A stretch of DNA of 48,970 nucleotides from contig JAFGXN010000146.1 in NCBI GenBank assembly GCA_016936615.1, positions 1 through 48,970 on the forward strand, given 5' to 3'. The notes below the pieces were generated by a model. That model ran no database searches and was not told the DNA's origin. It was given only the letters and a program-made list of their open reading frames with translations. This document shows, piece after piece, positions 1 through 8,699 of this stretch (position 1 is its first letter; each line of letters opens with the position of its first letter). Source of the DNA: Spirochaetales bacterium (lineage in GTDB: Bacteria; Spirochaetota; Spirochaetia; JAFGXN01). The translations under genes and the position numbers were made by a program.

Positions 1-1
1 C

Positions 2-580
2 TTAGAATCAGTTGCTCCATATCCAAGAGCTGCTTATGCATCTGCAAGACCTCGACAATTGAAGATGACTGAAGAGGCTGGAAAGGATTACAAGGTTTTG
101 GGTGTCTCTTCTCAGTTTAGACGAAGAGGTTACAACTATGTAGAAATTTTCCCAGTAAGAAAAGGTTCAAGCCCTGAAGCAAAAGAGTATGAGCCTCTAA
201 ATGTTAAAGGTTACTGCGAAGAGTTCACTATGTGGGTCTGGGGTGCTAATTTTGACTATGAAATTGTTATCTATGTAAGAGATTTTCATGGAATTATTTA
301 TCCTTTAAGAGCAATTAAATTGAATTATGCTGGATGGAGATTGTTAAGATTCCCAATTCCAAAGCATATTCCTCAGTTGGTAAAAGAGATGCCACAAGAG
401 AGACCGATTGAAATTGTAAAGATTGGTATTACAACTACACCATTCGCGAGAGTTGATATGTTCTATATCTATTTTGATGAGTTGAAGGTTGTAACTAATA
501 CATATAAGGCTCAGTTTGATGGATTCGAGCTTCTTGAGAAAGAGAAGATAGAAGAAATCTGGGGCGCAACTGGAAGATAA
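2..580 (+). CDS. flaA: FlaA-family flagellar filament outer layer protein, 5'-truncated by window edge
   Basis: The reading frame is open from base 2 to the stop at 580, so the true start lies upstream of the window; the TTG at 59 is internal. The visible 192 residues are the C-terminal part of a spirochaete FlaA sheath protein, which coats the periplasmic flagellar filament. The FlaA signature is the beta-rich region with 'FTMWVWGANFDYE' and the later 'FYIYFDELKV', a segment almost repeated in the next gene. The gap to that second flaA is 12 bases, so the two are co-transcribed. Family assignment is confident; which FlaA paralogue it is cannot be told from here. Confidence 0.85.
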   Translation, partial: LESVAPYPRAAYASARPRQLKMTEEAGKDYKVLGVSSQFRRRGYNYVEIFPVRKGSSPEAKEYEPLNVKGYCEEFTMWVWGANFDYEIVIYVRDFHGIIYPLRAIKLNYAGWRLLRFPIPKHIPQLVKEMPQERPIEIVKIGITTTPFARVDMFYIYFDELKVVTNTYKAQFDGFELLEKEKIEEIWGATGR

Positions 581-592
581 GAGGTATAAATT

Positions 593-1321
593 ATGAAAAG
601 ATTATTACTGCTATGTTGTTTTGCATTTATTTTTGGAACTGCAGTAGTTTTGGCACAAGTTCCTGATACTCCAACAGATCCTAGCCGACTAGATAGTTCT
701 ACTATTGGTGTAACTCAGCAGGGTTCAGATATCAAGGAATATGTTATTGACAGTTTTGAGAGGTTGGCATCTTGGTATCCAAAGATTGATTATGATGTTG
801 GTTTGTCAAAGGTTAAGTTTATTGAGGGTGGACCTGCTGCAAATGCTGAGAATGCTGGAGAGACTCAAACTGGTGAGGCTTTTGAAGGTAATCAGTATGT
901 TCTAGGTGTTAAATGCGAATATCTAAAGGCTTATCATAGTGAGCTTTACATATATCGTGTAAATCCTGTTCAGGTTAGAGGTGTAACTAAGACTATAAGT
1001 GTATGGACACTTGGAAGAATGTATCGACATCAGATGTATGTGATTGTTGAGAATTTTCAAGGTCTTGTAAGTGAACTTTACATGGGTGACTTAATGTTCC
1101 AGGGTTGGAAGAAGATGGAAGTTGCTGTTCCACCTGCGATTACTCAGGAAGATTATTACTACCCACAGTATGGTGGAATAAAGATTATAGGCTTTAAGGT
1201 TAAATTGAATCCAAGAGAGATGTTCAGACCATTTTACATTTATTTTGATGATTTAAGAGTTAATACTGATATTTTTCCTGAATCATTTATTAGAGAAGAT
1301 GATATTCCTGATGAGTGGTAG
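593..1321 (+). CDS. flaA: FlaA-family flagellar filament outer layer protein
   Basis: This 242-residue protein has a signal peptide (MKRLLLLCCFAFIFGTAVVLA, cleavage probably before QVPD), as expected for a periplasmic flagellar sheath subunit. Residues 45-240 match the FlaA pattern. They include 'VWTLGRMYRHQMYV' and 'FYIYFDDLRV', which parallels the upstream gene. AGAGGT precedes the ATG. The two proteins probably form a mixed sheath around the FlaB core, as in spirochaetes with more than one FlaA. The gene is last in its transcript, with a strong hairpin terminator about 40 bases after the stop. Confidence 0.85.
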   Translation: MKRLLLLCCFAFIFGTAVVLAQVPDTPTDPSRLDSSTIGVTQQGSDIKEYVIDSFERLASWYPKIDYDVGLSKVKFIEGGPAANAENAGETQTGEAFEGNQYVLGVKCEYLKAYHSELYIYRVNPVQVRGVTKTISVWTLGRMYRHQMYVIVENFQGLVSELYMGDLMFQGWKKMEVAVPPAITQEDYYYPQYGGIKIIGFKVKLNPREMFRPFYIYFDDLRVNTDIFPESFIREDDIPDEW

Positions 1322-1361
1322 GATATCAGATAATAAGATTTGTTTGTTATGATGATTATGG

Positions 1362-1393
1362 TAGCTCCAGTGAGAACTGGAGCTATTTTTTTT
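1362..1393 (+). terminator. Rho-independent terminator of the flaA operon
   Basis: A perfect 9-bp stem TAGCTCCAG/CTGGAGCTA (1362-1370 with 1377-1385) encloses a 6-base loop and is followed by eight T residues. It sits 40 bases after the second flaA stop. Its T-tract touches the 3' end of the convergent histidine kinase gene. Confidence 0.9.
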
Positions 1394-3137
1394 ATTCAGC
1401 TGTTGGTAGTTTGATTGTGAAGGTAGATCCGGATGGGGAAGAAGATAGATTGATGGTTCCCTTGTGGGCGATTATTATATGTTTGACTATTGCAAGACCA
1501 AGGCCTGAGCCGCCTTTGTCTCTCGACCTTCCAGAGTCTAATCTAAAAAATCTTTCAAATATTCTCTCTTTATACTCTTGGGCTATTCCATATCCATTGT
1601 CTTTTACCTTGATAATAAGGCTATTCTCTATTATTTGAGTCTTTATCTCGACTTCGGGTATGTTCTCGTTATATTTGAATGCGTTTTGTATCAGGTTCTT
1701 CACAGCATGAGCAATTAGGTTGGGTGATATGTTCCAGAGGAGTTCCTTGTCGCAATCTATGCTGATTGTTCCAGGTTTGGCTAATTGCTCTGATATTTCA
1801 TCTTTTATATTGCATAGAAAGTCGTAGATGTTGGTGGATTTTAGATCTTCCTTGTTGAGAGTCTCCTCTTCGAGTTTTGCAAGTATTAAAATATCATTTA
1901 TAATTTCTGTTAATCTAAGCGTGTTGTTGTGTGCAGTTGTAATGAATTTCCTAACTGTCTCTTTGTCTGCATCAGGATTATCTATCAGAGTCTCTAGGTA
2001 GCCGCTGATAGAGGTGATCGGTGTCTTTAATTCGTGTGATACATTTGCGACAAAGTCTCGCCTGATTGTCTCTAGTTTCTTGATCTTGCTTATATCATCT
2101 ATTACAAGGAGAATAGAGTCGTTTTTGTTATAGTTAAAAAAGGAGAGGTGAGTCTGGAGAATCTTGGGTTGTCCCTGTTGTGTCTGTTCGAATGTTATTT
2201 TTTGTATCTCTTTTTCTTTAAGAACCTTGCGCGCCGTGTCGAGTAGTATCGTGTTGTCGAAAATTCGAATTAACGAGCTCTTTCCATAGTTCTCTTTTGA
2301 TAGTTTGAAGGTTCTTTTTGCCTTTTTGTTGCATCTAAGAAGTATTAGGTTCTTGTCAAAGACAAGTATGCTGTCGTTTATGCTGTTGAATATTGATTCA
2401 AACTCTTTCTTGCGCCTGATAATTTGCCTAATCTTCTTCTCAAGATTCATTGCCATGTTGTTCAATGTTTGAGAGAGTATCATAAACTCTTTGGGGTTGT
2501 CAAAGTAGATTTTCTGCGAGAAATCCCCGTTGCTGTAGGCTGTCGCTGTCTCGGTTATAGCCTTCAGTGGGCGGGAAATTCTTAATGTTAAAATCAAATT
2601 GAGAAAAAGCGAAGAGATTAAGATAATAACTCCAGCAAAGATGAAATTTTTTATAAATGAATTTGCAAAAAGATCTATGGATTTCAGTGGCATTGAGGTT
2701 CGAAGATAATAGATCTTACCTTCATGGGAAAATCTCAATGCAACATACATCATGTCAGTGTTGATGCTTTCGCTAAATCTAACAGCATCGCCTTTGCCGC
2801 TTATCTTTGCCATTGTAACTTCTTCTCGATTCAGATGGCTTGAAAGAAGCTCCTTATCCTTGCTAGAATCTGCAATAACTACTCCTACTTGGTCTATTAA
2901 TGTTATTCGAAGCTCTGAGTTCTTGGTTATTGAGTTGATGTAGTCATCTATGTCGCTATTTCCTAGCTTTTCTGTGATGATTGGTGTCAGTAGAACTGCT
3001 GTGTTAGTCAGTTCTTGCTTTGTCGATTCTGCTGTAGCCTTTTTGTGTATGGAAAAAGATATTCCAATTGAAGTTATTATTGCTATTATTGTTATCAGAT
3101 TAAAAATTTTTAGAATTGAAGAGATCTTGTATTTCAT
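1392..3137 (-). CDS. phoR: PhoR-type membrane sensor histidine kinase
   Basis: This 581-residue sensor kinase has, in order, a TM segment (about 10-30), an extracytoplasmic domain (about 31-160), a second TM (about 165-187), HAMP, PAS (about 245-345), HisKA with 'NVSHELKTP' (phospho-acceptor His368), and a HATPase with 'DNGYGI' and 'GGSGLGLAI'. I place the start at ATG 3137: AAGGA lies six bases upstream, and the ATG overlaps the regulator's stop codon by one base (TGATG). A TTG one codon earlier is less likely. The architecture and the PhoB-like partner suggest PhoR, but the signal sensed (phosphate or other) cannot be inferred. No phosphate transport genes are nearby. Confidence 0.85.
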   Translation of the reverse strand: MKYKISSILKIFNLITIIAIITSIGISFSIHKKATAESTKQELTNTAVLLTPIITEKLGNSDIDDYINSITKNSELRITLIDQVGVVIADSSKDKELLSSHLNREEVTMAKISGKGDAVRFSESINTDMMYVALRFSHEGKIYYLRTSMPLKSIDLFANSFIKNFIFAGVIILISSLFLNLILTLRISRPLKAITETATAYSNGDFSQKIYFDNPKEFMILSQTLNNMAMNLEKKIRQIIRRKKEFESIFNSINDSILVFDKNLILLRCNKKAKRTFKLSKENYGKSSLIRIFDNTILLDTARKVLKEKEIQKITFEQTQQGQPKILQTHLSFFNYNKNDSILLVIDDISKIKKLETIRRDFVANVSHELKTPITSISGYLETLIDNPDADKETVRKFITTAHNNTLRLTEIINDILILAKLEEETLNKEDLKSTNIYDFLCNIKDEISEQLAKPGTISIDCDKELLWNISPNLIAHAVKNLIQNAFKYNENIPEVEIKTQIIENSLIIKVKDNGYGIAQEYKERIFERFFRLDSGRSRDKGGSGLGLAIVKHIIIAHKGTINLSSSPSGSTFTIKLPTAE

Positions 3138-3823
3138 CAAATATCCTTTATTCGATAGCCAACACCTCTAACTGTCTCTATTAGATCTATTCCATTGTCG
3201 CTTAGCTTTTTTCTAATTCCAGTAATTTGAACATCTACAGATCTATCTGTCACCGGGTAGTCATCACCTTTTACCTTTTCGATTATAGAAGATCTCGTAA
3301 AAACCTTGCCAGGATTTGAGGCCATTAGCTGAAGTATGTCAAATTCAGTGCGGGAGAGTTCAATCTCTGTTCCGTTATAGTCGACGGCACGTTTCTCCGA
3401 GTTGATGTTTACTCCATGAATAGATACAATTAGTTCGTTTCTAATAACAGCTGAGTTTCTTCGAAAAAGAGCCTTTATTCTAGCAGTTAATACCCTTGGG
3501 CTGAAAGGTTTTACGACATAATCATCTGCGCCGAGTTCTAGTCCGATAATCTGATCAGTATCATCTGTTTTAGCAGTTAGTATAAGTACAGGAATGCTTG
3601 CTGTTGAAGGATTCATCTTGAGTCTCTTGCAGACTTCTAATCCATCAATTCCTGGTAGCATCAAATCCAGAAGGACTAGATCAGGTAAAATCTTTTTCAT
3701 CTTTTCTAGCAACTCTTCACCAGTCTCGAAGTTTTCAACAAGGTAGCCTTGAGATTTTAAATTGAATGAGATTATCTCTCTTATATCATGTTCATCATCA
3801 ACGACATATATTGTCTTTTTCAT
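3137..3823 (-). CDS. phoB: PhoB/OmpR-family DNA-binding response regulator
   Basis: This 228-residue protein has a receiver domain (acidic pair DD9-10, phospho-acceptor Asp53 in 'LLDLMLPG', Lys in 'VVKPFSP') followed by an OmpR-type winged helix (about 130-228, ending 'DLIETVRGVGYRIKDI'). The start is ATG 3823. The in-frame TTG at 3835 lies within the Shine-Dalgarno GGAG itself, so it is not used. The gene is co-translated with the downstream PhoR-like kinase, and they form one two-component system. Confidence 0.88.
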   Translation of the reverse strand: MKKTIYVVDDEHDIREIISFNLKSQGYLVENFETGEELLEKMKKILPDLVLLDLMLPGIDGLEVCKRLKMNPSTASIPVLILTAKTDDTDQIIGLELGADDYVVKPFSPRVLTARIKALFRRNSAVIRNELIVSIHGVNINSEKRAVDYNGTEIELSRTEFDILQLMASNPGKVFTRSSIIEKVKGDDYPVTDRSVDVQITGIRKKLSDNGIDLIETVRGVGYRIKDI

Positions 3824-3874
3824 TTTTTTCTCCAAAATATTATATACATAGCTTTATCAATTTACTTTTGTATT

Positions 3875-3903
3875 ATATTAGGCAATTGTTAGTAAAGTGT
3901 TAA
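3875..3903 (-). promoter_or_regulatory. Candidate sigma-70 promoter for the phoB-phoR-like pair
   Basis: On the minus strand, TTAACA (3903-3898), a 17-base spacer and TAATAT (3880-3875) precede the regulator gene by about 50 bases. A TATAAT also overlaps the -10 region at a longer spacing. This is a consensus match by eye in AT-rich DNA. Confidence 0.4.
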
Positions 3904-3907
3904 ATTA

Positions 3908-4672
3908 CTAGATAATATTTTCTTTTGCAAACCAATCATATATTGCTTGTAATCTATTGTGCATAGAGTCACTTCGCTTACGCATAATCCCAAGTTTGTC
4001 TTTGTAATCGGTTCGAAGAGTTCCGTAGAAGATATAGCCTTTATCAGTCTTGAAGAGAGTTGCAGTGATTTGTAATTTTTCAGGATCTATCAGCTTAAAA
4101 ACTCCTAGCTTTAGATGAGAATTGCTTAGAAGGCTGAGATTAATGCAGTTTTCTGAAAAATCAGATTGAACATTGTAGAACATATCACCAAAAGAGGTGT
4201 CTTCCTGGAAGATCTCGAACTCGTTTCGAGAGAGCTTCGGGATTATATCTGGAATCTGCTTTGCAGAACTCTTTGATTCGATAGTGTAAGACTGCTCAAA
4301 TAGAGTTCGCATCTTTCCTTTGCTTTGTGAAAAATACTCCACGTCAGTTAGGGATGAAATCTTATGGAAATTTTTAAAAATTTGCTCGAAGTTGTTCTTT
4401 ATCTTGTTGTGAGGTATAAAATAGATCTTCTCTATTATCATTGTTGGATTTGTCACAGAATTGAATGCTGGATTCTCTATGTAAAATGTTTTGTTCACAA
4501 GTGGGGAAAAAGCGACCTCGTTACTCTGGAAAAATTCCCTGGTATAGCTTTTGCCTGATTCAATAGTCTGTAAAATCTCTTCTGAAAAAAGCTGTTGGCT
4601 ATCTAGATTTTCAGAAAATAGAGGAAAAATCGAAATAAAAAATAATATTGTTGAAAAAAGTCTTTTACTCAT
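3908..4672 (-). CDS. Exported protein of unrecognised family
   Basis: This 254-residue protein begins with a clear signal peptide (MSKRLFSTILFFISIFPLFS, cleavage probably before ENLD) and has no later TM segment, so it is probably periplasmic. I do not recognise its fold. The body is mixed alpha/beta, ends in a conserved-looking amphipathic helix ('SMHNRLQAIYDWFAKE') and has no obvious catalytic motif. It is divergent from murG (39 bases between starts) and lies 84 bases upstream of the PhoB-like gene. It could be a spirochaete-specific family. No function is assigned. Confidence 0.7.
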   Translation of the reverse strand: MSKRLFSTILFFISIFPLFSENLDSQQLFSEEILQTIESGKSYTREFFQSNEVAFSPLVNKTFYIENPAFNSVTNPTMIIEKIYFIPHNKIKNNFEQIFKNFHKISSLTDVEYFSQSKGKMRTLFEQSYTIESKSSAKQIPDIIPKLSRNEFEIFQEDTSFGDMFYNVQSDFSENCINLSLLSNSHLKLGVFKLIDPEKLQITATLFKTDKGYIFYGTLRTDYKDKLGIMRKRSDSMHNRLQAIYDWFAKENII

Positions 4673-4711
4673 GTTATTCTATATTAACTTCTTTTTTTTA
4701 GGATGACAAGT

Positions 4712-5821
4712 ATGAGCAGAAAACAAAGCAAAAATATAAAGATTTTTTTCACTGGTGGGGGAACAGGTGGCCATGTATATCCTGGTCTTGCAGTTATTGA
4801 TAGCTTGCTAGAGAAGGGGATTTGTAAAATCGATGAGATTGGTTGGATTGGTAACAAACATGGTATTGAAAAAAAGATTGTAGAGAGCCGTGGTATTGCG
4901 TTTTTTAGTATTCCAGCTGGAAAATTACGTCGTTATTTTTCCTTAAAAAATTTTATAGATATCTTTAAGGTGCTAGGTGGGGTTATTAAATCATATTTTA
5001 TCTTATTAAGATTTAAACCTGAGATTCTCTTCTCAAAGGGAGGATTTGTGACTGTGCCTCCAATCTTCTGTTCTAAATTATTGAAGATAACTGGGATAAC
5101 TCATGAATCTGATACAAGTCTAGGTCTTGCAACAAGGATAAACTCTAAGTTTGCAAGCTGTGTTATGACTGCCTACGAGTCGACTGCAGAGAAGGTTGTA
5201 AAGCGACCAGGTCTTGAGGTTGTTGTCTCTGGGAATCCTGTGCGGCGGGAGATTCTTCTTGGTGATGCTGGGAAGGGTTATGAATTTATTGGAAGAAAGC
5301 CTGGGAAAAAAATTATGCTGGTTCTCGGCGGAAGCCTTGGAGCAGTACAAGTTAATCAGCTAATCCATGATAATCTTGATCAACTCTGCCAGAATTGGTT
5401 TGTTGTTCATCAGACTGGTGATAAGAATTTTAAGGAGATTGCTCATCCTAACTACTTTGCAGCACCTTTTTTCTACAAGGAGCTTGCTGATCTTTACGCG
5501 ATAGCAGATCTTGTTGTTAGTCGGGCAGGTGCTGGTACAATCTGGGAGAATGCGATCTGTGGCAAACCTGCGCTACTTATTCCGTTGGGGTCGAAGAATT
5601 CCCGCGGGGATCAGGTTCTGAATGCACAGCTTTTTTACGATAACGGAGCTGCAGATTACCTTTTAGAACCAAGTGCGCAGGAGTTTCTTGAGAAGGTAGA
5701 CTCCTACGTGGGGGAAGATTCCTTGTTGGATAAGATGGCTTTAGCTGCAGGTGAATTTTGTCGGAGAGATTCTTCTGATTTTATTGCTGAATATCTTGGT
5801 TCGGAGCTTAAAGGTGTTTAA
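4712..5821 (+). CDS. murG: UDP-GlcNAc:lipid I GlcNAc transferase MurG
   Basis: MurG adds GlcNAc to undecaprenyl-PP-MurNAc-pentapeptide (lipid I) at the inner face of the membrane, giving lipid II for peptidoglycan. The GT28 signature 'GGGTGGHVYPG' is at residues 15-25 and the C-terminal donor site 'SRAGAGTIWE' is intact. The 369-residue length is typical. I choose ATG 4712 because AGGA ends eight bases before it, whereas the ATG at 4703 overlaps that site. It is first in a plus-strand run with cvpA-like, holB-like and signalling genes. Confidence 0.93.
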   Translation: MSRKQSKNIKIFFTGGGTGGHVYPGLAVIDSLLEKGICKIDEIGWIGNKHGIEKKIVESRGIAFFSIPAGKLRRYFSLKNFIDIFKVLGGVIKSYFILLRFKPEILFSKGGFVTVPPIFCSKLLKITGITHESDTSLGLATRINSKFASCVMTAYESTAEKVVKRPGLEVVVSGNPVRREILLGDAGKGYEFIGRKPGKKIMLVLGGSLGAVQVNQLIHDNLDQLCQNWFVVHQTGDKNFKEIAHPNYFAAPFFYKELADLYAIADLVVSRAGAGTIWENAICGKPALLIPLGSKNSRGDQVLNAQLFYDNGAADYLLEPSAQEFLEKVDSYVGEDSLLDKMALAAGEFCRRDSSDFIAEYLGSELKGV

Positions 5822-6338
5822 TATTTCAGTTTTGAATACATTAGATATTATTTTTATTCTTGTTCTTGTTGTCTTTGGAATTAGAGGCATTGTTAAGGGC
5901 GCAGTCTCTGAGCTGACTTCGCTAGGGATACTGATTCTTAGCATTGTCGGGAGTATTTTTTTGAGAAAACCGATTGCTGATTTTATAAGTAGCATCTTTA
6001 AAATAGAAAAGATTGGGAGTGTTAATCCAGCAGAGATTGTTGCTGTTCTGCTGATTTTTATCTGTCTGTATGCTTTCTTGCGTTTGATTGAGTCGAAGAT
6101 TCATGATGCACTTGAGAGTGTTGATCTCTCGAATTTGGATAAGGCTTTTGGTTTTTTTCTTGGATTGTTAGAGGGGGTCTGTATCTGTTTTTTAGTTGTA
6201 TTCCTGTTAACTCATCAACTTTTCTTCGATGTGAGCCAACTGATTTCAGATAGTAAATTTGCAAGTATTGCAATCAAAATTTTACCTAATACTGATCTCT
6301 ATCTGGAATTTTTTAAAAATAAAGCAATAGGTGTGTAG
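5814..6338 (+). CDS. CvpA-family membrane protein
   Basis: The 174-residue protein starts at GTG 5814, inside the last codons of murG (8-base overlap), with GGAG seven bases upstream. The frame is open further 5', but that part is antisense-like filler within murG. It has about four TM segments, the pattern 'LDIIFILVLVVFGIRGIVKG' at the N terminus, and glycine spacing typical of CvpA/colicin V production proteins. These inner-membrane proteins are linked to envelope integrity in other bacteria. Its position after murG fits an envelope role, but the molecular activity is unknown. Confidence 0.8.
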   Translation: MFNISVLNTLDIIFILVLVVFGIRGIVKGAVSELTSLGILILSIVGSIFLRKPIADFISSIFKIEKIGSVNPAEIVAVLLIFICLYAFLRLIESKIHDALESVDLSNLDKAFGFFLGLLEGVCICFLVVFLLTHQLFFDVSQLISDSKFASIAIKILPNTDLYLEFFKNKAIGV

Positions 6339-7514
6339 ATGTTTGAAAATATAATTGGTAACAACATAGTAGTTAAGAGATTAAGTTCGGAGATTCAGAA
6401 TGAGAATCTACCGTCAAGTATACTTTTTTCAGGTCCAAAATTCTCGGGAAAGCTGAGTTTGTCGCTTGAGTTAGCGCGGGTTCTTTCGTGTAAGGAGGGG
6501 GCAAAGTGGAATTGTTCATGTACCTCGTGTTTAGAGCACCGTTTTTTGCAGAATCCTAATCTGCTTTGTCTTGGAGATGGTGAATTTCTCTCTGAGATAT
6601 ATGCGGCTAGCCAGACATTTAAGATGAATAGTGATAAGGCCTCAATGTTCTTGTTTGTTCGAGCTATTCGAAAGTTGCTACTTAGATTTTCGCCTGTCTT
6701 GTGGGAGACTCAGAGTGCTAAATTGTCGAAGAATTTGAGCAAATTTGAAAAGATTGACGAGCTGCTTGATACTCTTAAAGAGGATGCTAGTTCGCAGGAG
6801 AAGGAGAAGGTTGTGGATAAGATTATCAAGGTCGCAGTAGATCTTGAGTCTTCGCTTCCAAATAGTGGTATTTCTGTAGATCAGGTCAGAAGTGTCAAGA
6901 ATTGGCTCTACACCTCGAACTCAAACAATGTGCGCGTGGTAATCTTTGAGAATGCAGATACGATGAATAGCTCTGTGAGAAATGCTTTGCTGAAGGTTTT
7001 AGAGGAACCACCACATAATACATATTTGATTTTATTAACAAGTAATAAGTCTGCGATTATGCCGACTATCCTCTCTCGAGTTAGGTCTTATTCGCTACCA
7101 CCAAGGGATCTATCGCAATCGACACAGATAATTTCAAAGATTTTTCGTTCACAAGAGTATTCTCAAATAAGTTTAGATGATTTTTTTCTTATAAATCTTG
7201 GTCTACGAGGTGATAATATCTTAGGTGATGCGAAGGAGTTCTTGAATACAGTTCTAGCTTCTCACCGAGATTCTTTTCTTTATCCATCTGAGATAGTTGC
7301 CAAATATTCAGATCAAAATCTATTTTTGCCATTTATGAATAAGCTCTTATTAGCTATTGCTGGTTTAATTCGAGATGAAGATGATGGTGGATTTGTCTTT
7401 CTTGCAGATAAGTGGACTAAGCTTATAAATACAAGTGTATTGTTGGTTAATACTTACAATGTGAATTTGAAAAATACCCTTGAGAAATTATTTTTTGATA
7501 TGAAAAATAGGTAG
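6339..7514 (+). CDS. holB: DNA polymerase III delta-prime/gamma-tau-type clamp-loader subunit
   Basis: This 391-residue AAA+ protein resembles HolB/DnaX, which load the sliding clamp at replication forks. It opens 'MFENIIGNNIVVKRL', followed by a P-loop-like 'GPKFSGKL', a Cys cluster ('CSCTSC') like the clamp-loader zinc motif, and 'NALLKVLEEPP', the strongest family signature. The sensor segment reads 'ILSRVRSY' where ATP-hydrolysing or arginine-finger subunits have SRC. The P-loop Lys is followed by Leu, not Ser/Thr, so this subunit probably does not hydrolyse ATP, which is typical of delta-prime. The start directly abuts the cvpA-like stop. Confidence 0.85.
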   Translation: MFENIIGNNIVVKRLSSEIQNENLPSSILFSGPKFSGKLSLSLELARVLSCKEGAKWNCSCTSCLEHRFLQNPNLLCLGDGEFLSEIYAASQTFKMNSDKASMFLFVRAIRKLLLRFSPVLWETQSAKLSKNLSKFEKIDELLDTLKEDASSQEKEKVVDKIIKVAVDLESSLPNSGISVDQVRSVKNWLYTSNSNNVRVVIFENADTMNSSVRNALLKVLEEPPHNTYLILLTSNKSAIMPTILSRVRSYSLPPRDLSQSTQIISKIFRSQEYSQISLDDFFLINLGLRGDNILGDAKEFLNTVLASHRDSFLYPSEIVAKYSDQNLFLPFMNKLLLAIAGLIRDEDDGGFVFLADKWTKLINTSVLLVNTYNVNLKNTLEKLFFDMKNR

Positions 7515-7517
7515 TTT

Positions 7518-8687
7518 ATGAAAAAATTTATAAAAAAGGCAATGGAGAAGGCGCCAAAGTTAGGAAAAGAGAGATTGATAACCTTAATGGGTGATATTTT
7601 TTCTGAATATCAACAACTAGAGACAGTGTTAAATTCTATTCCTATTGCTACGATTGTCGCAGATAAACAGGATAGAATCATCTATGTCAATAAAAGTGCA
7701 ATTGCTAAGATTCCATTTCGTAACTATGAGATTATTGAGAAGAATCTTTTTGATATAATTGATGATTTTGATATATCGATTTTTTTAGCAAATTCAATTG
7801 GTTCTGGTGATTCTAGGTCTCAAGAATTTATAATTGCTAAAGATGATAAAGATCTTGTGTTGGAGATTAATGTTGTCCCTTTAGTTGCGAATGGTGCAAT
7901 TCAAGGTAATATTGTTCTAGCTGATGATATTACTGAGCAGAAAGAGCTTGATATCCAGTTGAAGAGAGCTGAGAAATTAGCATCATTGACAACCTTGACA
8001 GCAGGTGTAGCTCATGAGATTAAAAATCCGCTCGGGTCTATCAGTATTCATATTCAGCTTATTCAAAAACTTCTCAAAGGCGATCTTGATGATGATAAAA
8101 TTGAGAAGATAAATAAGTTTTTACTTGTTGTAAATGAGGAGATTGACAGATTAAATTCTATTATTGTTGATTTTCTTTTTACTGTTAGGCCTATGAATTT
8201 GAGTCTTGAGCCAATAAATATGAATAATTTGTTGGCAGATCTTGTTGAATTTATGCACTATGAGTGCGAAAAACAGAATATTGTTTGTGATTTTTCACAG
8301 GCTGAGAATCTCCCGTTGGTAAGGGCGGATATAAAGTATTTGAAGCAGGCTGTTCTCAACATTGTAAAAAATGCGATTGCTGCAATGCCGAGTGGCGGAA
8401 CCTTGAAGGTTGCGACCCTGTTCAAAAATTCAAAGGTATTTATTGAATTTCAAGATTCTGGCACTGGTATTCCTCAGGAGGAGTTGGAGAAGATTTTTGA
8501 GCCATATTTTACAACAAAAGATAGTGGTTCAGGGCTAGGTCTTACTGTTGTCTATAAGTTAGTCAAAGAGATGAAGGGTGAGATAAATATTGATTCTGAG
8601 TTGGGAAAAGGGACAAGGGTTACATTGAGTTTTCCTGTGGAAAATCGAAGTAAGATATTATTAGAGTACAATGCGACTCATAGATAG
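7518..8687 (+). CDS. Soluble NtrB/AtoS-like PAS histidine kinase
   Basis: This 389-residue kinase has no TM segment, so it senses a cytoplasmic cue. A PAS domain (about 35-145) precedes HisKA ('AGVAHEIKNP', His166) and an HATPase with 'NIVKNAIAAMP', 'DSGTGI' and 'TTKDSGSGLGLTVV'. The H-box with HEIKNP is typical of kinases that pair with NtrC-family regulators, and such a regulator begins 12 bases downstream. It follows the holB-like gene with a 3-base gap. The stimulus is unknown. Confidence 0.87.
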   Translation: MKKFIKKAMEKAPKLGKERLITLMGDIFSEYQQLETVLNSIPIATIVADKQDRIIYVNKSAIAKIPFRNYEIIEKNLFDIIDDFDISIFLANSIGSGDSRSQEFIIAKDDKDLVLEINVVPLVANGAIQGNIVLADDITEQKELDIQLKRAEKLASLTTLTAGVAHEIKNPLGSISIHIQLIQKLLKGDLDDDKIEKINKFLLVVNEEIDRLNSIIVDFLFTVRPMNLSLEPINMNNLLADLVEFMHYECEKQNIVCDFSQAENLPLVRADIKYLKQAVLNIVKNAIAAMPSGGTLKVATLFKNSKVFIEFQDSGTGIPQEELEKIFEPYFTTKDSGSGLGLTVVYKLVKEMKGEINIDSELGKGTRVTLSFPVENRSKILLEYNATHR

Positions 8688-8699
8688 TGAGGGTTTGTG

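Noticed and set aside
3824-3835. Upstream TTG as start of the PhoB-like regulator
   Set aside because: The TTG lies within the Shine-Dalgarno TTGGAG that serves ATG 3823.
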